Notes: generated by a model not told the origin, from the sequence alone. A stretch of 64,000 nucleotides of DNA from Amycolatopsis tolypomycina (GCF_900105945.1 NZ_FNSO01000004.1:3844001-3908000), one strand, 5' to 3'. Shown: positions 35,675 to 44,356, numbered from the stretch's first letter. Numbers and translations are program-made.

Positions 35675-36295
35675 GTGACCGTCGAACCCGTGAGCGCCCC
35701 GATCCCGCTGCGGCACCTCGGTGTCGTTCCCGACCGCGACGCCGTCGACCTGCACGCGGCGGAGCGCGCGGTCGCCGACCTGCTGCGTGCCCTTGGCAAG
35801 GACCCGTCCTCGGAGCACCTGGACGACACCCCGCGGCGGGTGGCCCACGCCTACGCGGAAATGCTGCGGCCGCGCGACTTCCAGCTGACGACGTTCCCCA
35901 ACGACGAGGGCTACGACGAGCTCGTGCTGGCGAAGAGCATCCCGGTGCAGTCGCTGTGCGAGCACCACCTGCTGCCGTTCCGCGGCGTCGCGCACGTCGG
36001 CTACCTGCCCGGCGAGCGGATCCTCGGGCTGTCGAAGCTCGCGCGCGTCGTCGAGATGTTCGCGCGCGACCTGCAGGTGCAGGAGCGGCTGACCAAGCAG
36101 GTCGCGGACTGGCTGCAGGAACACCTGGCACCGAAGGGGGTCGGCGTCGTGATCGAGGCCGAGCACCTGTGCATGTCCCTGCGCGGGGTCCGGGCGAGCG
36201 GCGCGCTGACCGTGACGTCCTCCCTGCACGGCCTGCTGCGGGAGGAACCCAAGACGCGGCAGGAGTTCTTCGCCCTGTCCGGAGTGAGCGGCTGA
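35675..36295 (+). CDS. folE: GTP cyclohydrolase I
   Basis: A 206-residue enzyme converting GTP to 7,8-dihydroneopterin triphosphate. Zinc-site motifs VQSLCEHHLLPF and AEHLCMSLRGV and the loop GLSKLARVVEMFARDLQVQERLT are typical of zinc-dependent GCYH-IA. GTG 35675 has a perfect AAGGAGG site 8 bp upstream. It is not accompanied by folate genes (folP, folB, folK) but by a cysteine-rich regulator, so it may be a second, regulated copy serving another pterin product or a stress condition. Confidence 0.95.
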   Translation: MTVEPVSAPIPLRHLGVVPDRDAVDLHAAERAVADLLRALGKDPSSEHLDDTPRRVAHAYAEMLRPRDFQLTTFPNDEGYDELVLAKSIPVQSLCEHHLLPFRGVAHVGYLPGERILGLSKLARVVEMFARDLQVQERLTKQVADWLQEHLAPKGVGVVIEAEHLCMSLRGVRASGALTVTSSLHGLLREEPKTRQEFFALSGVSG

Positions 36296-36299
36296 CGGA

Positions 36300-36480
36300 C
36301 ACCTTCGCCGGCGCCGAGCCCGACCTGCCCTACGAGCGCGCGGCGGTGTTCGTCCACGACGAGCAGTGGGAGGCCGACCAGGACATCGAGGCGCTGACCG
36401 GCCGCGGCGGCTGCGGATGCCCGGCAGCGACCTCGACGGCGTCCACTACCTGCGCCGGCTCGCGCTGGCCGGGTCGTCGT
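36300..36480 (+). pseudogene. Decayed ferredoxin/rubredoxin reductase remnant
   Basis: Directly after folE, one frame reads GAEPDLPYER and then VFVHDEQWEADQDIE (36307-36390), blocks that in FAD-dependent ferredoxin reductases are separated by about 15 residues. The next frame reads LRMPGSDLDGVHYLR (36411-36455), which follows the NAD/FAD domain in the same proteins. The order is correct, but intervening segments are missing and the frame changes, with no start codon or full-length continuation. This indicates a gene fragment with internal deletions. Assignment is from remembered family motifs. Confidence 0.6.
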
Positions 36481-36542
36481 GGCCGACCGGGCTGGGTCGG
36501 CCTGGCCGACCCGGCCCGGCCGCGACGGACCAGGTTCCGCGC

Positions 36543-37181
36543 TCAGCCGAGACGAACGCGGGCCGAGGCCAGGCCCGGCCCCTCGAGCCGGTCGTAGGCC
36601 GCGGGGCGGTTGGTCAGCAGGAGCAGGAAACTCGCCGCCGGGCCCCGCACCTCGGGGCCCGAGCCGACCGCCCAGTCCGCGTCCTCGGCGACCAGCCGGA
36701 GCCCCTTCAGGTGCTTGCGCGGGTTGAACGGGAACCGGAGCTTCCACAGGCTGCCCAGCCCCGCGACCGCGTCCTCCGGCGGGATCTCCGGCTCGTGGCC
36801 GAGGACCAGCCCGATGTCCAGCGTGTGCGTGAGCACGTCCATGATCGTCGAGTCCGCACCCGCACCCGGCGCCGGCGGCACCCGGCGCGAACCGGCGAAC
36901 GTCCGCAGCTGCGCCACGATCTCCCCGGGCGGCGCGGCGGCCAGGCGCCGGGCCGACTCGCGCACCATCCGGTCGAAGCTGCCCCGGGCACGGACCGCCT
37001 CGCGCAGCCAGTCCTTCGTCCCGAACTGCGCGTTGCCCGCCAGGTGCGCCGCCACGTCGCGAATCCGCCAGCCGTCGCACAGGGACGGGCGTTCCCAGTC
37101 CTGCTCGGACAGTCCTTCGAGGAAATCCGCCAGCCGCAGCCTGCCCTGCTCCACCCCGGCCCACATCCGTGCTTCGTCCAT
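36543..37181 (-). CDS. DinB-like maleylpyruvate isomerase-family protein (TIGR03083 type)
   Basis: A 212-residue protein of the DinB/MDMPI fold, with the N-terminal helix WAGVEQGRLRLADFLEGLSE, the LCDGWRIRDVAAHLAGN motif containing a putative metal histidine, and VLTHTLDIGLVLG carrying the other histidine/aspartate pair. In actinomycetes these are mycothiol-dependent enzymes or related metal proteins of mostly unknown substrate. ATG 37181 with an AAGGA site. It is a stand-alone minus-strand gene. Confidence 0.85.
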   Translation of the reverse strand: MDEARMWAGVEQGRLRLADFLEGLSEQDWERPSLCDGWRIRDVAAHLAGNAQFGTKDWLREAVRARGSFDRMVRESARRLAAAPPGEIVAQLRTFAGSRRVPPAPGAGADSTIMDVLTHTLDIGLVLGHEPEIPPEDAVAGLGSLWKLRFPFNPRKHLKGLRLVAEDADWAVGSGPEVRGPAASFLLLLTNRPAAYDRLEGPGLASARVRLG

Positions 37182-37279
37182 GCGGAGTCCTTGCCTAGGA
37201 GGGGAACCGGCCGTCCTCGACGATACGAGCGGTCACGGCCCCGGAGTTCTTCCGGATTGCCGACCGCCGGGCCCCGCCG

Positions 37280-37729
37280 TCAGTCCTCCCGCCGGTGCCG
37301 GCCGCGGCGGGTGCCGGCGATGGCGCGGACCCGGCTCGCCAGGTCGCCCCGGTGCTCGCGGCGGGCGTACTCCAGCAACGCCTCCACCTGCTCCTGCGGC
37401 AGCCAGCCGCGGTCCGCGCCCGCCTCCAGGCGCAGCAGGTGGGTCACCAGCTCGCGGGACTCCACGTCGTGCTCGCCCGCCAGTTCGGCGAACCTGCGGG
37501 CCGCCTCCGCTTCGCCGTCGCACCAGGCCGTCATCGCCAGCAGGGTGGCCGTGGCCGCCATGATGTCGCCGCGGTGGATGCCGCCCTCCGCCGCCAGGTG
37601 CTCCGCCAGCTGGAAGCTGTGCGTGCCCACCCCGCCCGCCCCCTCCCGGCGCACCGCGTCCGCGAGTGCCCGGATCTGCCCCGTGACGTAGTCCTGCTTG
37701 ACACAGTCCCCGCCCGACAACCCCGCCAT
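37280..37729 (-). CDS. Hypothetical helical protein
   Basis: A 149-residue protein, mostly alpha-helical by composition, with segments AEHLAAEGGIHRGDIMAATA and ELVTHLLRLEAGADRGW and an Arg-rich C-terminus. ATG 37729 has a GAGGGGA site. I do not recognise a family. It lies 110 bp after the response-regulator gene on the same strand and could be expressed with it. Confidence 0.7.
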   Translation of the reverse strand: MAGLSGGDCVKQDYVTGQIRALADAVRREGAGGVGTHSFQLAEHLAAEGGIHRGDIMAATATLLAMTAWCDGEAEAARRFAELAGEHDVESRELVTHLLRLEAGADRGWLPQEQVEALLEYARREHRGDLASRVRAIAGTRRGRHRRED

Positions 37730-37839
37730 GTCGTCCCCTCGTTGCCGCGCACGCGCTCCGTGCGTCACCCGACAGGTGTACTCCATCGGCGGCTGGATAC
37801 GTCGAACGACCCACCCGTTACGTCCGAACAGTCCCGGAT

Positions 37840-38499
37840 TCAGCCCGATCGGCCGGGCTCGGCCCGCCGCTGGGACATGTACACCGCCGCCGACGTGCGG
37901 CGCTCGACGCCGAGCTTGTGCAGCACCGAGGAGACGTAGTTCTTCACCGTCTTCTCGGCCAGGAACAGCCGCTCGGCGATCTGGCGGTTGGTCAGGCCCT
38001 CCGCGACCAGGTCCAGCACCCGCCGCTCCTGCGGGCTCAGCTGCTCGTACCGCGGGTCGGGGGCCGCGACGTTCTCGCCGCGCAGCTTGTTCATCACCGA
38101 CGCGGTCAGCGTGGCGTCCAGCAGGGAGCCGCCGGCGGCGACCGTGCGGACCGCCTCGATCAGCGACCGGCCGGAGACCTGCTTGAGCATGTACCCGGCC
38201 GCGCCCGCCATGATCGCGCCGAACAGCGCGTCGTCGTCCGAATAGGACGTCAGCATCAGGCAGGCCGGCGGCGGGTCCACCGTGGACCGGATCTCCCGGC
38301 ACACCGCCACGCCCTCTCCGTCGGGCAGCCGGACGTCGAGCACCGCCACGTCCGGGCGGGCCTGCGGGATCCGGACCAGCGCCTCGGCCGCCGTCCCCGC
38401 CTCCCCGACCACCTCGATGTCGGCTTCGGGCTCGAAGACGGTCTTCAGCCCGGTCCGGACCAGCTCGTGGTCGTCCAGCAGGAACACGCCGATCGTCAT
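37840..38499 (-). CDS. NarL/FixJ-type response regulator (DevR-like)
   Basis: A 219-residue response regulator. The receiver domain carries acidic residues LLDDHE (9-10), phospho-acceptor Asp55 in VAVLDVRLPDG and Lys in GYMLKQ. The C-terminal LuxR HTH reads LSPQERRVLDLVAEGLTNRQIAERL...VKNYVSSVLHKLGV. The ATG at 38499 overlaps the kinase stop (ATGA). Sequence layout resembles DevR/DosR-type regulators, which answer to hypoxia, NO or redox, consistent with the GAF-domain kinase and PPOX protein next to it; the signal here is inferred. Confidence 0.93.
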   Translation of the reverse strand: MTIGVFLLDDHELVRTGLKTVFEPEADIEVVGEAGTAAEALVRIPQARPDVAVLDVRLPDGEGVAVCREIRSTVDPPPACLMLTSYSDDDALFGAIMAGAAGYMLKQVSGRSLIEAVRTVAAGGSLLDATLTASVMNKLRGENVAAPDPRYEQLSPQERRVLDLVAEGLTNRQIAERLFLAEKTVKNYVSSVLHKLGVERRTSAAVYMSQRRAEPGRSG

Positions 38500-40016
38500 C
38501 GTCCACTCCCCTGCTCGCCGGTCATCGCCGGCAGTTCCGCCGTCCATTCCAGCCGCGCGCCGCCGTCCTCGCCTGCCGCCAGCACGCAGGTGCCGCCCCA
38601 CCGGGCCGCCCGCGACGCGAGGTTGGCCAGCCCGCTGATCCGGCCGGCCTCCGGCGGCGGCCCGGCCCCGTCGTCGCGCACCACCAGCGTCAGCCGCCGG
38701 CCGAGCCGGTCCACCGTGACCTCGACCGACGACGACTTCGCGCCCGCGTGCCGGGCGACGTTCGTCAGGGCTTCGCGCAGCGACGCGATCAGGTCGGAGC
38801 GGACCGCGTCCGGGACCGCGGCGTCGAGCGGCCCGTCGAAGCCGACGCGCGGCTCGAAGCCGAGCGCGTCCCGGGCGTCGACGGCCACCCGCAGCAGCTC
38901 CGCGCGGAGGCTGCCCTGCGCCTGCGCGGGTGCCTGGAGCGAGAAGATGCTGTTGCGGATCTCCCGGATCGTGCCGTCGAGGTCCTGGGCGAACCCGGCC
39001 ACCCGCGCGGCGACCCCGGCGTCGGCGATCAGCCTGCTGACGCCCTCCAGGCCGAGCCCGGTCGCGAACAGCCGCTGGATCACCAGGTCGTGCAGGTCGC
39101 GGGCGATCCGGTCGCGGTCGGAGAACACCGCCAGCTGCTGGCGGGCCTCCTGCGCCCGGGAGAACTCGACGGCGAGCGCGGCGTGCCCGGCGAACGTCTC
39201 GGCAAGCTGGACGTCGGACTCGGTGAACGGCGAGCGGTCGCGGAACTTGGCCACCACCAGCACCCCGAGCGTCTCCTCGCCGACCATCAGCGGCACCGAG
39301 ATCGCCGAGTCGAGGTCCTTGACGACCGCCGGCATCCGCCCGGCGTGGTGGCGCTGCTGCTCCTGCACGTGCTCGCCGTAGTCGCGCACCACGACCGGGC
39401 GCCGGGTGGTGAACGCCATCCCGGTGGCGGTGCCCTCGGTCGGGACGGTCAGGCCCGTGAGGCGGTCGGCGTCCTCGCCCGGCGGCTCGACGACGTCGAA
39501 CACGAGCCGGCCGGGGCCGTCGGGCCGGGCGATCGCGCCGGCCGTCCCGCCGGCGACGACGCGGGCGCGTTCGGCGACCAGCCGCAGCGTCGCCCGCAGG
39601 TCCTGGGCCGCGAGCAGGGCGCGGGTGACGTCGTAGGACGCCTCGAGCCAGCGTTCGCGGCGGCGCATCTGGTCGACGAGCAGGGCCTTCTCGACGGCCA
39701 TCCCGGTGGCCGCGGCCAGCGCGCCGAGCACCTCGCGCTCACGACGGCCGAACTCCCCGCCGGCACCGGGCTCGACGACCAGGGTTCCGAACGTCTCGCT
39801 GCCCGCGCGGACCGGCAGCTCGACGGCGCCCGGGCCCGGCTCGCCCCGGCCGTAGTCGGCTTTTCCACCCTCGGTCAGTGTCAGCCGGCCGCGCCGGGCG
39901 CCGAGCAGCTCGCACGTCGCCGTCACCGCGCGGTCCAGCAGGGCGGGCAGCTCCAGCTCGCGGGCGATGCCGCCCACGGCGGCCAGGATCGCCGGCATGC
40001 TGATTTCGTCCGCCAC
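38496..40016 (-). CDS. Two-GAF sensor histidine kinase (DevS-like)
   Basis: A 506-residue cytoplasmic kinase: GAF 1 (about 10-115), GAF 2 (about 130-290), HisKA_3 dimerisation domain with phospho-acceptor His309 in RIARDLHDLVIQRLF, then HATPase with LREALTNVARHAGA (N box) and DDGAGPPPEAGRISGLANL (G boxes). The GTG at 40016 lacks a strong ribosome-binding site; ATG at 39998 is an alternative start. DevS-family GAF domains can bind heme or flavin, but a heme-ligand histidine is not obvious here. It phosphorylates the response regulator encoded by the overlapping downstream gene. Confidence 0.92.
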   Translation of the reverse strand: MADEISMPAILAAVGGIARELELPALLDRAVTATCELLGARRGRLTLTEGGKADYGRGEPGPGAVELPVRAGSETFGTLVVEPGAGGEFGRREREVLGALAAATGMAVEKALLVDQMRRRERWLEASYDVTRALLAAQDLRATLRLVAERARVVAGGTAGAIARPDGPGRLVFDVVEPPGEDADRLTGLTVPTEGTATGMAFTTRRPVVVRDYGEHVQEQQRHHAGRMPAVVKDLDSAISVPLMVGEETLGVLVVAKFRDRSPFTESDVQLAETFAGHAALAVEFSRAQEARQQLAVFSDRDRIARDLHDLVIQRLFATGLGLEGVSRLIADAGVAARVAGFAQDLDGTIREIRNSIFSLQAPAQAQGSLRAELLRVAVDARDALGFEPRVGFDGPLDAAVPDAVRSDLIASLREALTNVARHAGAKSSSVEVTVDRLGRRLTLVVRDDGAGPPPEAGRISGLANLASRAARWGGTCVLAAGEDGGARLEWTAELPAMTGEQGSGR

Positions 40017-40164
40017 TGTCCGTCGACCCCGCTGGCTCCGCTGGTTCCCCGGGCCTACCCCGGGCCGTCAAGGGTGCCACAGGCCACTGCCCGTGTCGGC
40101 CCAATCCGGTTCATCCATCCGGTGGGTCGATGACGGGCGCCCCACCGTTACGGCGATCGCGGGA

Positions 40165-40572
40165 TCACTCCGCGTGGCAGACGATGCGGTGGCCGCTGAT
40201 GGTCTCGGCCGGAACGCGCAGGAACCGCTGGAAAACCGGCGTGGGCGCCGGGCACGGGCAGGCGGGCACGCCGAGGTCGACGGCCGTGGCCTCGGTGGCG
40301 CGGCCCAGCAGGCTGACGTACCAGCCGGCGCCCAGGTCGGCGGCGAGTTCGTCGGCTTCGAACGCGACGACCGCGTCGCGCGCCCCCGCGTACAGGGGAC
40401 TGCCGGGCGGGACGGCGAAGACGACGGCGTCGTCGACGACCGTGAAGCGCACCGGACGCACCGCCGGCATGGCCCGGTGGGTGAAGATCACCCGTCCGAG
40501 GCTCGCCGTCCGGAGCAAGGCGAGGCACTGCTGCCGGTCCAGCAACAGCCCGAAGCCCACGTCGTCGACCAT
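40165..40572 (-). CDS. Pyridoxamine 5'-phosphate oxidase-fold flavoprotein
   Basis: A 135-residue split-barrel protein. LGRVIFTHRAMPAVRPVRFTVVDDAVVFAVPPGS is the FMN-binding start of the PPOX family, shown here in pieces: LGRVIFTH, PAVRPVRF and AVVFAVPPG. A CPCP motif lies near the C-terminus. Members bind FMN, F420 or heme. It is 148 bp upstream of the two-component genes on the same strand, an arrangement seen around DevR/DosR systems. ATG 40572. Confidence 0.85.
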   Translation of the reverse strand: MVDDVGFGLLLDRQQCLALLRTASLGRVIFTHRAMPAVRPVRFTVVDDAVVFAVPPGSPLYAGARDAVVAFEADELAADLGAGWYVSLLGRATEATAVDLGVPACPCPAPTPVFQRFLRVPAETISGHRIVCHAE

Positions 40573-40815
40573 CTCGTTCCCTGTGTTTCTCCTGTGAATT
40601 CCCCGGCCACCAGCGTGATCGCTTCACCCGGTCCGCCGATAGGGCCGTTCGGCCCGGCCGCGCGCGCCGCCGCACGCAGGCACATCCGGGCGGTTCCGGC
40701 CAGGGCCGGAAGACCCGGTTCGGGACGGTCGCCCGGCCGGTGTCGCGGCCACGCGGAGTGACCTAGCGTCGTGACCGTCCGTTGCCGGGAACGTCGCGAA
40801 AAGAGGGTGAGGCCG

Positions 40816-41442
40816 ATGACGGCGCACTCCACCGACGGCGGCCCGCCACCCGCAACGGCCGCCGCGCTCGACCCGGAGCTCGTCCGGTCGGCGGTGCAGG
40901 GCAACCGCGCCGCGGTGGCCGCGCTGCTGCGCACGCTGCGGCCGATGGTGTTCCGCTACTGCCTCGGCCGGCTGCGCACGTGGCAGGACGGTTCGTCCGA
41001 CGCCGAGGACTGCGCCCAGGACGTGCTGCTGGCGATCGTCCGCGCCCTGCCGGACTACCGCCTCGCACCCGACGGGTTCGTGCCGTTCGTGTTCGGCATC
41101 GCCGCGCACAAGGTGTCCGACTTCCACCGGCGCCGGGCGCGCGACCGCACCAGCCCGGTCGCCGAACCGCCGACCGGCCGCGCGGGCGGCGCCGGCGGCG
41201 CGGACCCGACGGGTGAGGAGGTCGAGCGGTCCGCGGCGCTCGACTGGTCGTCCGGCCTGCTCGACACGCTCCCGCCGCGCCAGCGCGAAATCCTCGTCCT
41301 GCGGATCATCCTCGGCATGACGGCGGAAGAGACGGCCGCGGCGGTCGGCCTCGGCAGCGCCGGCGCGGTCCGCGTCGCCCAGCACCGCGCGCTCACCACC
41401 CTGCGGCGCAGCCTGCTGGCCCATGACGAGGCGGCTTCCTGA
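40816..41442 (+). CDS. ShbA-like RNA polymerase sigma factor
   Basis: A 208-residue group 4-like sigma factor. Region 2 reads RPMVFRYCLGRLR...SSDAEDCAQDVLLAIVRALPDYR and the FVFGIAAHKVSDFHRRRARD block is characteristic of ShbA (SigD-type) factors; region 4 is LPPRQREILVLRIILGMTAEETAAAVG. Streptomyces ShbA drives transcription of the principal sigma gene hrdB, so a global role is possible. ATG 40816 has a GAGGGTGAGG site and is preferred to an in-frame GTG 45 bp upstream. Divergent from the PPOX gene; 40573-40815 otherwise holds only the promoters. Confidence 0.9.
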   Translation: MTAHSTDGGPPPATAAALDPELVRSAVQGNRAAVAALLRTLRPMVFRYCLGRLRTWQDGSSDAEDCAQDVLLAIVRALPDYRLAPDGFVPFVFGIAAHKVSDFHRRRARDRTSPVAEPPTGRAGGAGGADPTGEEVERSAALDWSSGLLDTLPPRQREILVLRIILGMTAEETAAAVGLGSAGAVRVAQHRALTTLRRSLLAHDEAAS

Positions 41443-41472
41443 CCCGGTGACCGCGCGTGCGAGGATCTCCCG

Positions 41473-41994
41473 GTGCCGCCCCCGTGCCTGGTCGTCGTCG
41501 GCGGCCTGCCCGCGACCGGGAAGAGCACGATCTCCGCGGAACTCGCCCGCCGCACCGGCTTCGCCTTCCTGCGCATCGACACGATCGAGCAGGCGATCCT
41601 GCGCAGCACCGCACTGGCCGCGCCGCTCGGCCCGGTGGGCTACGTCGTCGCCTACGACGTCGCCGCCGACCTGCTCCGCACCGGCGTGAGCGTGATCGCC
41701 GAGTGCGTCAACCCGCTCGCCGTCACCCGGGATGCCTGGCGGGCCACGGGTTCCGCCGCCGGGGCGCGGGTGCTGGAAACCGAGGTCGTCTGTTCCGACC
41801 CGGCCGAGCACCGGCGGCGCGCGGAGACCCGCGACCCCGGCGTCCCCGGACTCGACCCGCCCACCTGGGCGGAGATCGTGGCCCGCGAATACGCACCGTG
41901 GGACCGCGAGCGGCTGGTCGTCGACACCGCCGGGCGGCCGGTCGGCGAATCGGTCTCGCTCATCACCGCGGCGCTGGCGGCCGCGGAGTTCTGA
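41473..41994 (+). CDS. P-loop kinase (AAA_33/zeta-toxin-like fold)
   Basis: A 173-residue nucleotide kinase-like protein. Walker A VVGGLPATGKST lies at residues 7-18, followed by FLRIDTIEQAIL with the conserved Asp, a lid region with RRRAETRDPGVPG, and a C-terminal LVVDTAGRPVGES strand. Such stand-alone kinases phosphorylate small molecules (for example antibiotics or gluconate-like substrates), but the target cannot be read here. GTG 41473, 31 bp after the sigma gene. It may be co-transcribed with the ShbA-like factor. Confidence 0.85.
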   Translation: MPPPCLVVVGGLPATGKSTISAELARRTGFAFLRIDTIEQAILRSTALAAPLGPVGYVVAYDVAADLLRTGVSVIAECVNPLAVTRDAWRATGSAAGARVLETEVVCSDPAEHRRRAETRDPGVPGLDPPTWAEIVAREYAPWDRERLVVDTAGRPVGESVSLITAALAAAEF

Positions 41995-42027
41995 GAATGG
42001 GTCGCCGAAGGCACCATTCACCCATTT
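41995..42027 (+). terminator. Terminator-like inverted repeat after the kinase gene
   Basis: AATGGGT (41996-42002) and ACCCATT (42020-42026) flank a GCC/GGC inner pair right after the stop codon. Beyond it, 42028-42465 has no gene I can support. Base composition drops in GC between 42090 and 42260, where the promoter of the DUF1996 gene lies. Confidence 0.5.
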
Positions 42028-42221
42028 CACGGCAATTCCCGGTGAGCACCCGTACCGCGGGCATTCAACCGGCCTCACCGAGGGATACGGATGCCGGTTC
42101 ACTTCGGTTCAAAGTTTTTTCCGCTGGCCTGCCACACGGAGACAATCTGCAGGTCAGCGCCGTGTTCCGCTACGGAAACACGAACCGGGCCTGACGCGTT
42201 GTAACAGTCGAAAAGAACTTC

Positions 42222-42250
42222 TTGCCCGGTGTCAAGCGACCGTGTAGCTT
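42222..42250 (+). promoter_or_regulatory. Predicted promoter of the DUF1996 gene
   Basis: TTGCCC (42222-42227), a 17-bp spacer and TAGCTT (42245-42250) in an AT-enriched stretch, leaving an approximately 210-nt untranslated leader before the ATG at 42466. Confidence 0.5.
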
Positions 42251-42465
42251 CCATAACGGAACGATAACCAGCCGGTTGACGGCGCGGCCACGGGCAGGTG
42301 GGCGCGCACCCCACTGATGTCGGGTCAGTGGACCAGCCGGGCATCGTGCCTTGCCGACGTATCACCAAACCCGTGACGCCAACCCCGCCTGTTCGGGACG
42401 AGCCTGGGCTCGTTCCCGTGCAGTGTCGCGCGTTCCCGCCAGCCCGACACCCCGGAGGATTTCCC

Positions 42466-43899
42466 ATGTCCCGCACCCAAGGACGGCATCGGCTGTCCCG
42501 TCGGACGAAGATCGCGACCGGCGGCCTCGCCCTCGCGATCGCGGTCGGCGGCATCGTCGTCGCGACCACCACCGGCAACACCGGTGAAGCCAGCGCCGAC
42601 GAGGCGAACCCCGCCTTCTTCGTCGACATCCTGAAGGTCAAGCCCAACCAGTTCGACCCGCGCCCGGTGAGCGGCGCGGCGACGGGCACGTTCACCGTCG
42701 ACTGCGGCCGCAACGAGAACAAGCACTTCAACCCGGACAACTTCATCGCCCAGCCCGGCGTCCGCAACGGCGCCCAGCACCTGCACGACTACGTCGGCAA
42801 CCTGTCGACGAACGCCGACTCGAACAACAAGAGCCTGCTCAAGGCCGGCACCACCTGCCGCAACGGCGACAAGTCCGCCTACTTCTGGCCCGTCGTCCGC
42901 ATCGACACCGGCGAAGAGGAGAAGAACGAGCCCGCCAAGAAGCCCGACGGCGACCGGGCGCAGGCCGACCGCGAAGCGAAGACCGTCCAGGTGGCCTGCC
43001 CGGACGTCGCCAGCAAGCTGCCCGACATCCCCGACCAGGCCATGGCCGAGGTCGACGGCAACCTGGACCAGCTCGACGCCCAGAGCGACGAGGCCAACCA
43101 GCGCATCGCCGTCACCCAGGGCCAGGGCGGCCCGGACTTCGTGCGCAACGCGATCCTGAACCCGCTCAAGGACCGGCGCACCGCCATCATCGACCGGATC
43201 GCCATCGCGATCGGCCGGTTCGCCCAGAAGCCGCGTGATCTCGGCGGGCTGGCGCCGTGCGGGACGAAGCCGGGCAAGGACACCGGGACGCCCACCCCGC
43301 CGCCGAGCTCGTCGGCTCCCGGTGGCGCGCTGCCCGGGCAGGACGAGAACAACGAGCTGCCCGGCAACGACGGCGAGATCCAGCGGCCGCAGCGGGTGCA
43401 GATCACCTTCCGCGGCAGCCCGGCCGGGAAGGTCGTGGCCATGCCGCGCTTCCTGCGCGTGCTCTACGGCGACGCGAAGGTCTCGACCAACGGACCGGCC
43501 AACGCCAAGGCGAGCTGGACGTGCACCGGGTTCGAGAACCGCGTCACCGACAAGTACCCGATCTGCCCGGAAGGCAGCAAGGTCAAGCGCATCCACACGT
43601 TCCCGAGCTGCTGGGACGGCAAGAACACCGACAGCGCCAACCACCGCACGCACATCGTCTACCCGGACCGGTTCGGCCGGTGCGGCAACGGGTTCAAGGC
43701 GGTGCCGCAGCTGCAGATCTCGCTGACCTACGACATCCCGCGGGACATCCAGGTCAAGCGGCAGTACAAAGTGGACGCGTTCCCGCAGGAGAACCACAAC
43801 CCGCTGTCCGACCACGACGACTTCGCCAACGTGATGTCGCAGCGGATCATGAACGGACTGGTGAACTGCGTGAACCGCGGGCGGACCTGCCGGGCGTGA
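42466..43899 (+). CDS. DUF1996 domain secreted protein, complete copy
   Basis: A 477-residue exported protein. A twin-basic N-terminus and hydrophobic stretch (TKIATGGLALAIAVGGIVVA) form the signal, followed by the DUF1996 core (FFVDILKVKPNQFDP to about residue 470) with motifs GAQHLHDYVGN, SCWDGKNTDSANHRTHIVYP and DHDDFANVM. A Pro/Ser-rich linker (about 268-290) splits the domain in two. The His and Asp-rich motifs could bind metal or sugar; function is unproven. The ATG has a CCGGAGGA site. It is a close paralogue of the truncated gene at the left edge of the window. Confidence 0.92.
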   Translation: MSRTQGRHRLSRRTKIATGGLALAIAVGGIVVATTTGNTGEASADEANPAFFVDILKVKPNQFDPRPVSGAATGTFTVDCGRNENKHFNPDNFIAQPGVRNGAQHLHDYVGNLSTNADSNNKSLLKAGTTCRNGDKSAYFWPVVRIDTGEEEKNEPAKKPDGDRAQADREAKTVQVACPDVASKLPDIPDQAMAEVDGNLDQLDAQSDEANQRIAVTQGQGGPDFVRNAILNPLKDRRTAIIDRIAIAIGRFAQKPRDLGGLAPCGTKPGKDTGTPTPPPSSSAPGGALPGQDENNELPGNDGEIQRPQRVQITFRGSPAGKVVAMPRFLRVLYGDAKVSTNGPANAKASWTCTGFENRVTDKYPICPEGSKVKRIHTFPSCWDGKNTDSANHRTHIVYPDRFGRCGNGFKAVPQLQISLTYDIPRDIQVKRQYKVDAFPQENHNPLSDHDDFANVMSQRIMNGLVNCVNRGRTCRA

Positions 43900-43905
43900 C
43901 TCGGC

Positions 43906-43940
43906 ACCGGCGGCGCACCCGGGGATGGTGCGCCGCCGGT
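43906..43940 (+). terminator. Hairpin terminator after the DUF1996 gene
   Basis: A perfect 14-bp stem (ACCGGCGGCGCACC at 43906-43919; complement at 43927-43940) with a 7-nt loop, 7 bp after the stop codon. Confidence 0.8.
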
Positions 43941-44288
43941 TCCCGCGCGAAGATGGCGGCATGGTCACCGGCGCGCCTTTCCCCGCGGGCAAGGTCTGGA
44001 CCACATACTCGGAGACTCACCCGCGCTGACCCCCGACCTCCGGGTCGACCGTGAAGGCCTTCTCGACGGCTGTGCCGCTGAGGAGGCCTTGCGTCGTCAT
44101 GCCCGTGCGGGCCTCCGCACGGCCCATGCGGAACGCACGAACCGGAGGTGCGCACCGCATTCCAGAAGACGTCACGGCGCACACTCGGAACCCATATTTG
44201 TTCACGTCACCCCGACCCGGTGACACCTCACCGGAACCCGTTGAAGGAGGAACTTTCGCCAGGTAGCAGTCACAACCACACCGCCGGC
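43941..44288 (+). other. Leader region of the YcaO-type gene, no supported ORF
   Basis: This stretch contains a degraded hairpin with AAGGCCT/AGGCCTT arms (44054-44090), an AT-enriched segment with a possible -10 around 44193-44199, and a strong Shine-Dalgarno sequence GAAGGAGG (44243-44250) that is not followed by ATG, GTG or TTG at a usable distance. Short frames present here lack good starts or codon bias. This is where a RiPP precursor gene would be expected, but none can be supported. Confidence 0.5.
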
Positions 44289-44320
44289 GTGCCGCGGCCC
44301 CCGCTCCCGGGCCGCGGCAC
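44289..44320 (+). terminator. Perfect hairpin before the YcaO-type gene
   Basis: A 12-bp stem GTGCCGCGGCCC with its complement and an 8-nt loop, 36 bp upstream of the ATG at 44357. It could attenuate transcription entering the enzyme gene. Confidence 0.7.
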
Positions 44321-44356
44321 GGCCCCGTCCGGCTCTTTCCGATCGAGGGGTTCGCC

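Noticed and set aside
40573..40815. Possible DevR (DosR) box between PPOX and sigma genes
   Set aside because: Only half-site similarity (GGGAC...CCC) was found; too weak in GC-rich DNA.
42099..42254. 51-codon ORF on the minus strand before DUF1996
   Set aside because: Low third-position GC, weak start and overlap with the predicted promoter argue against it.
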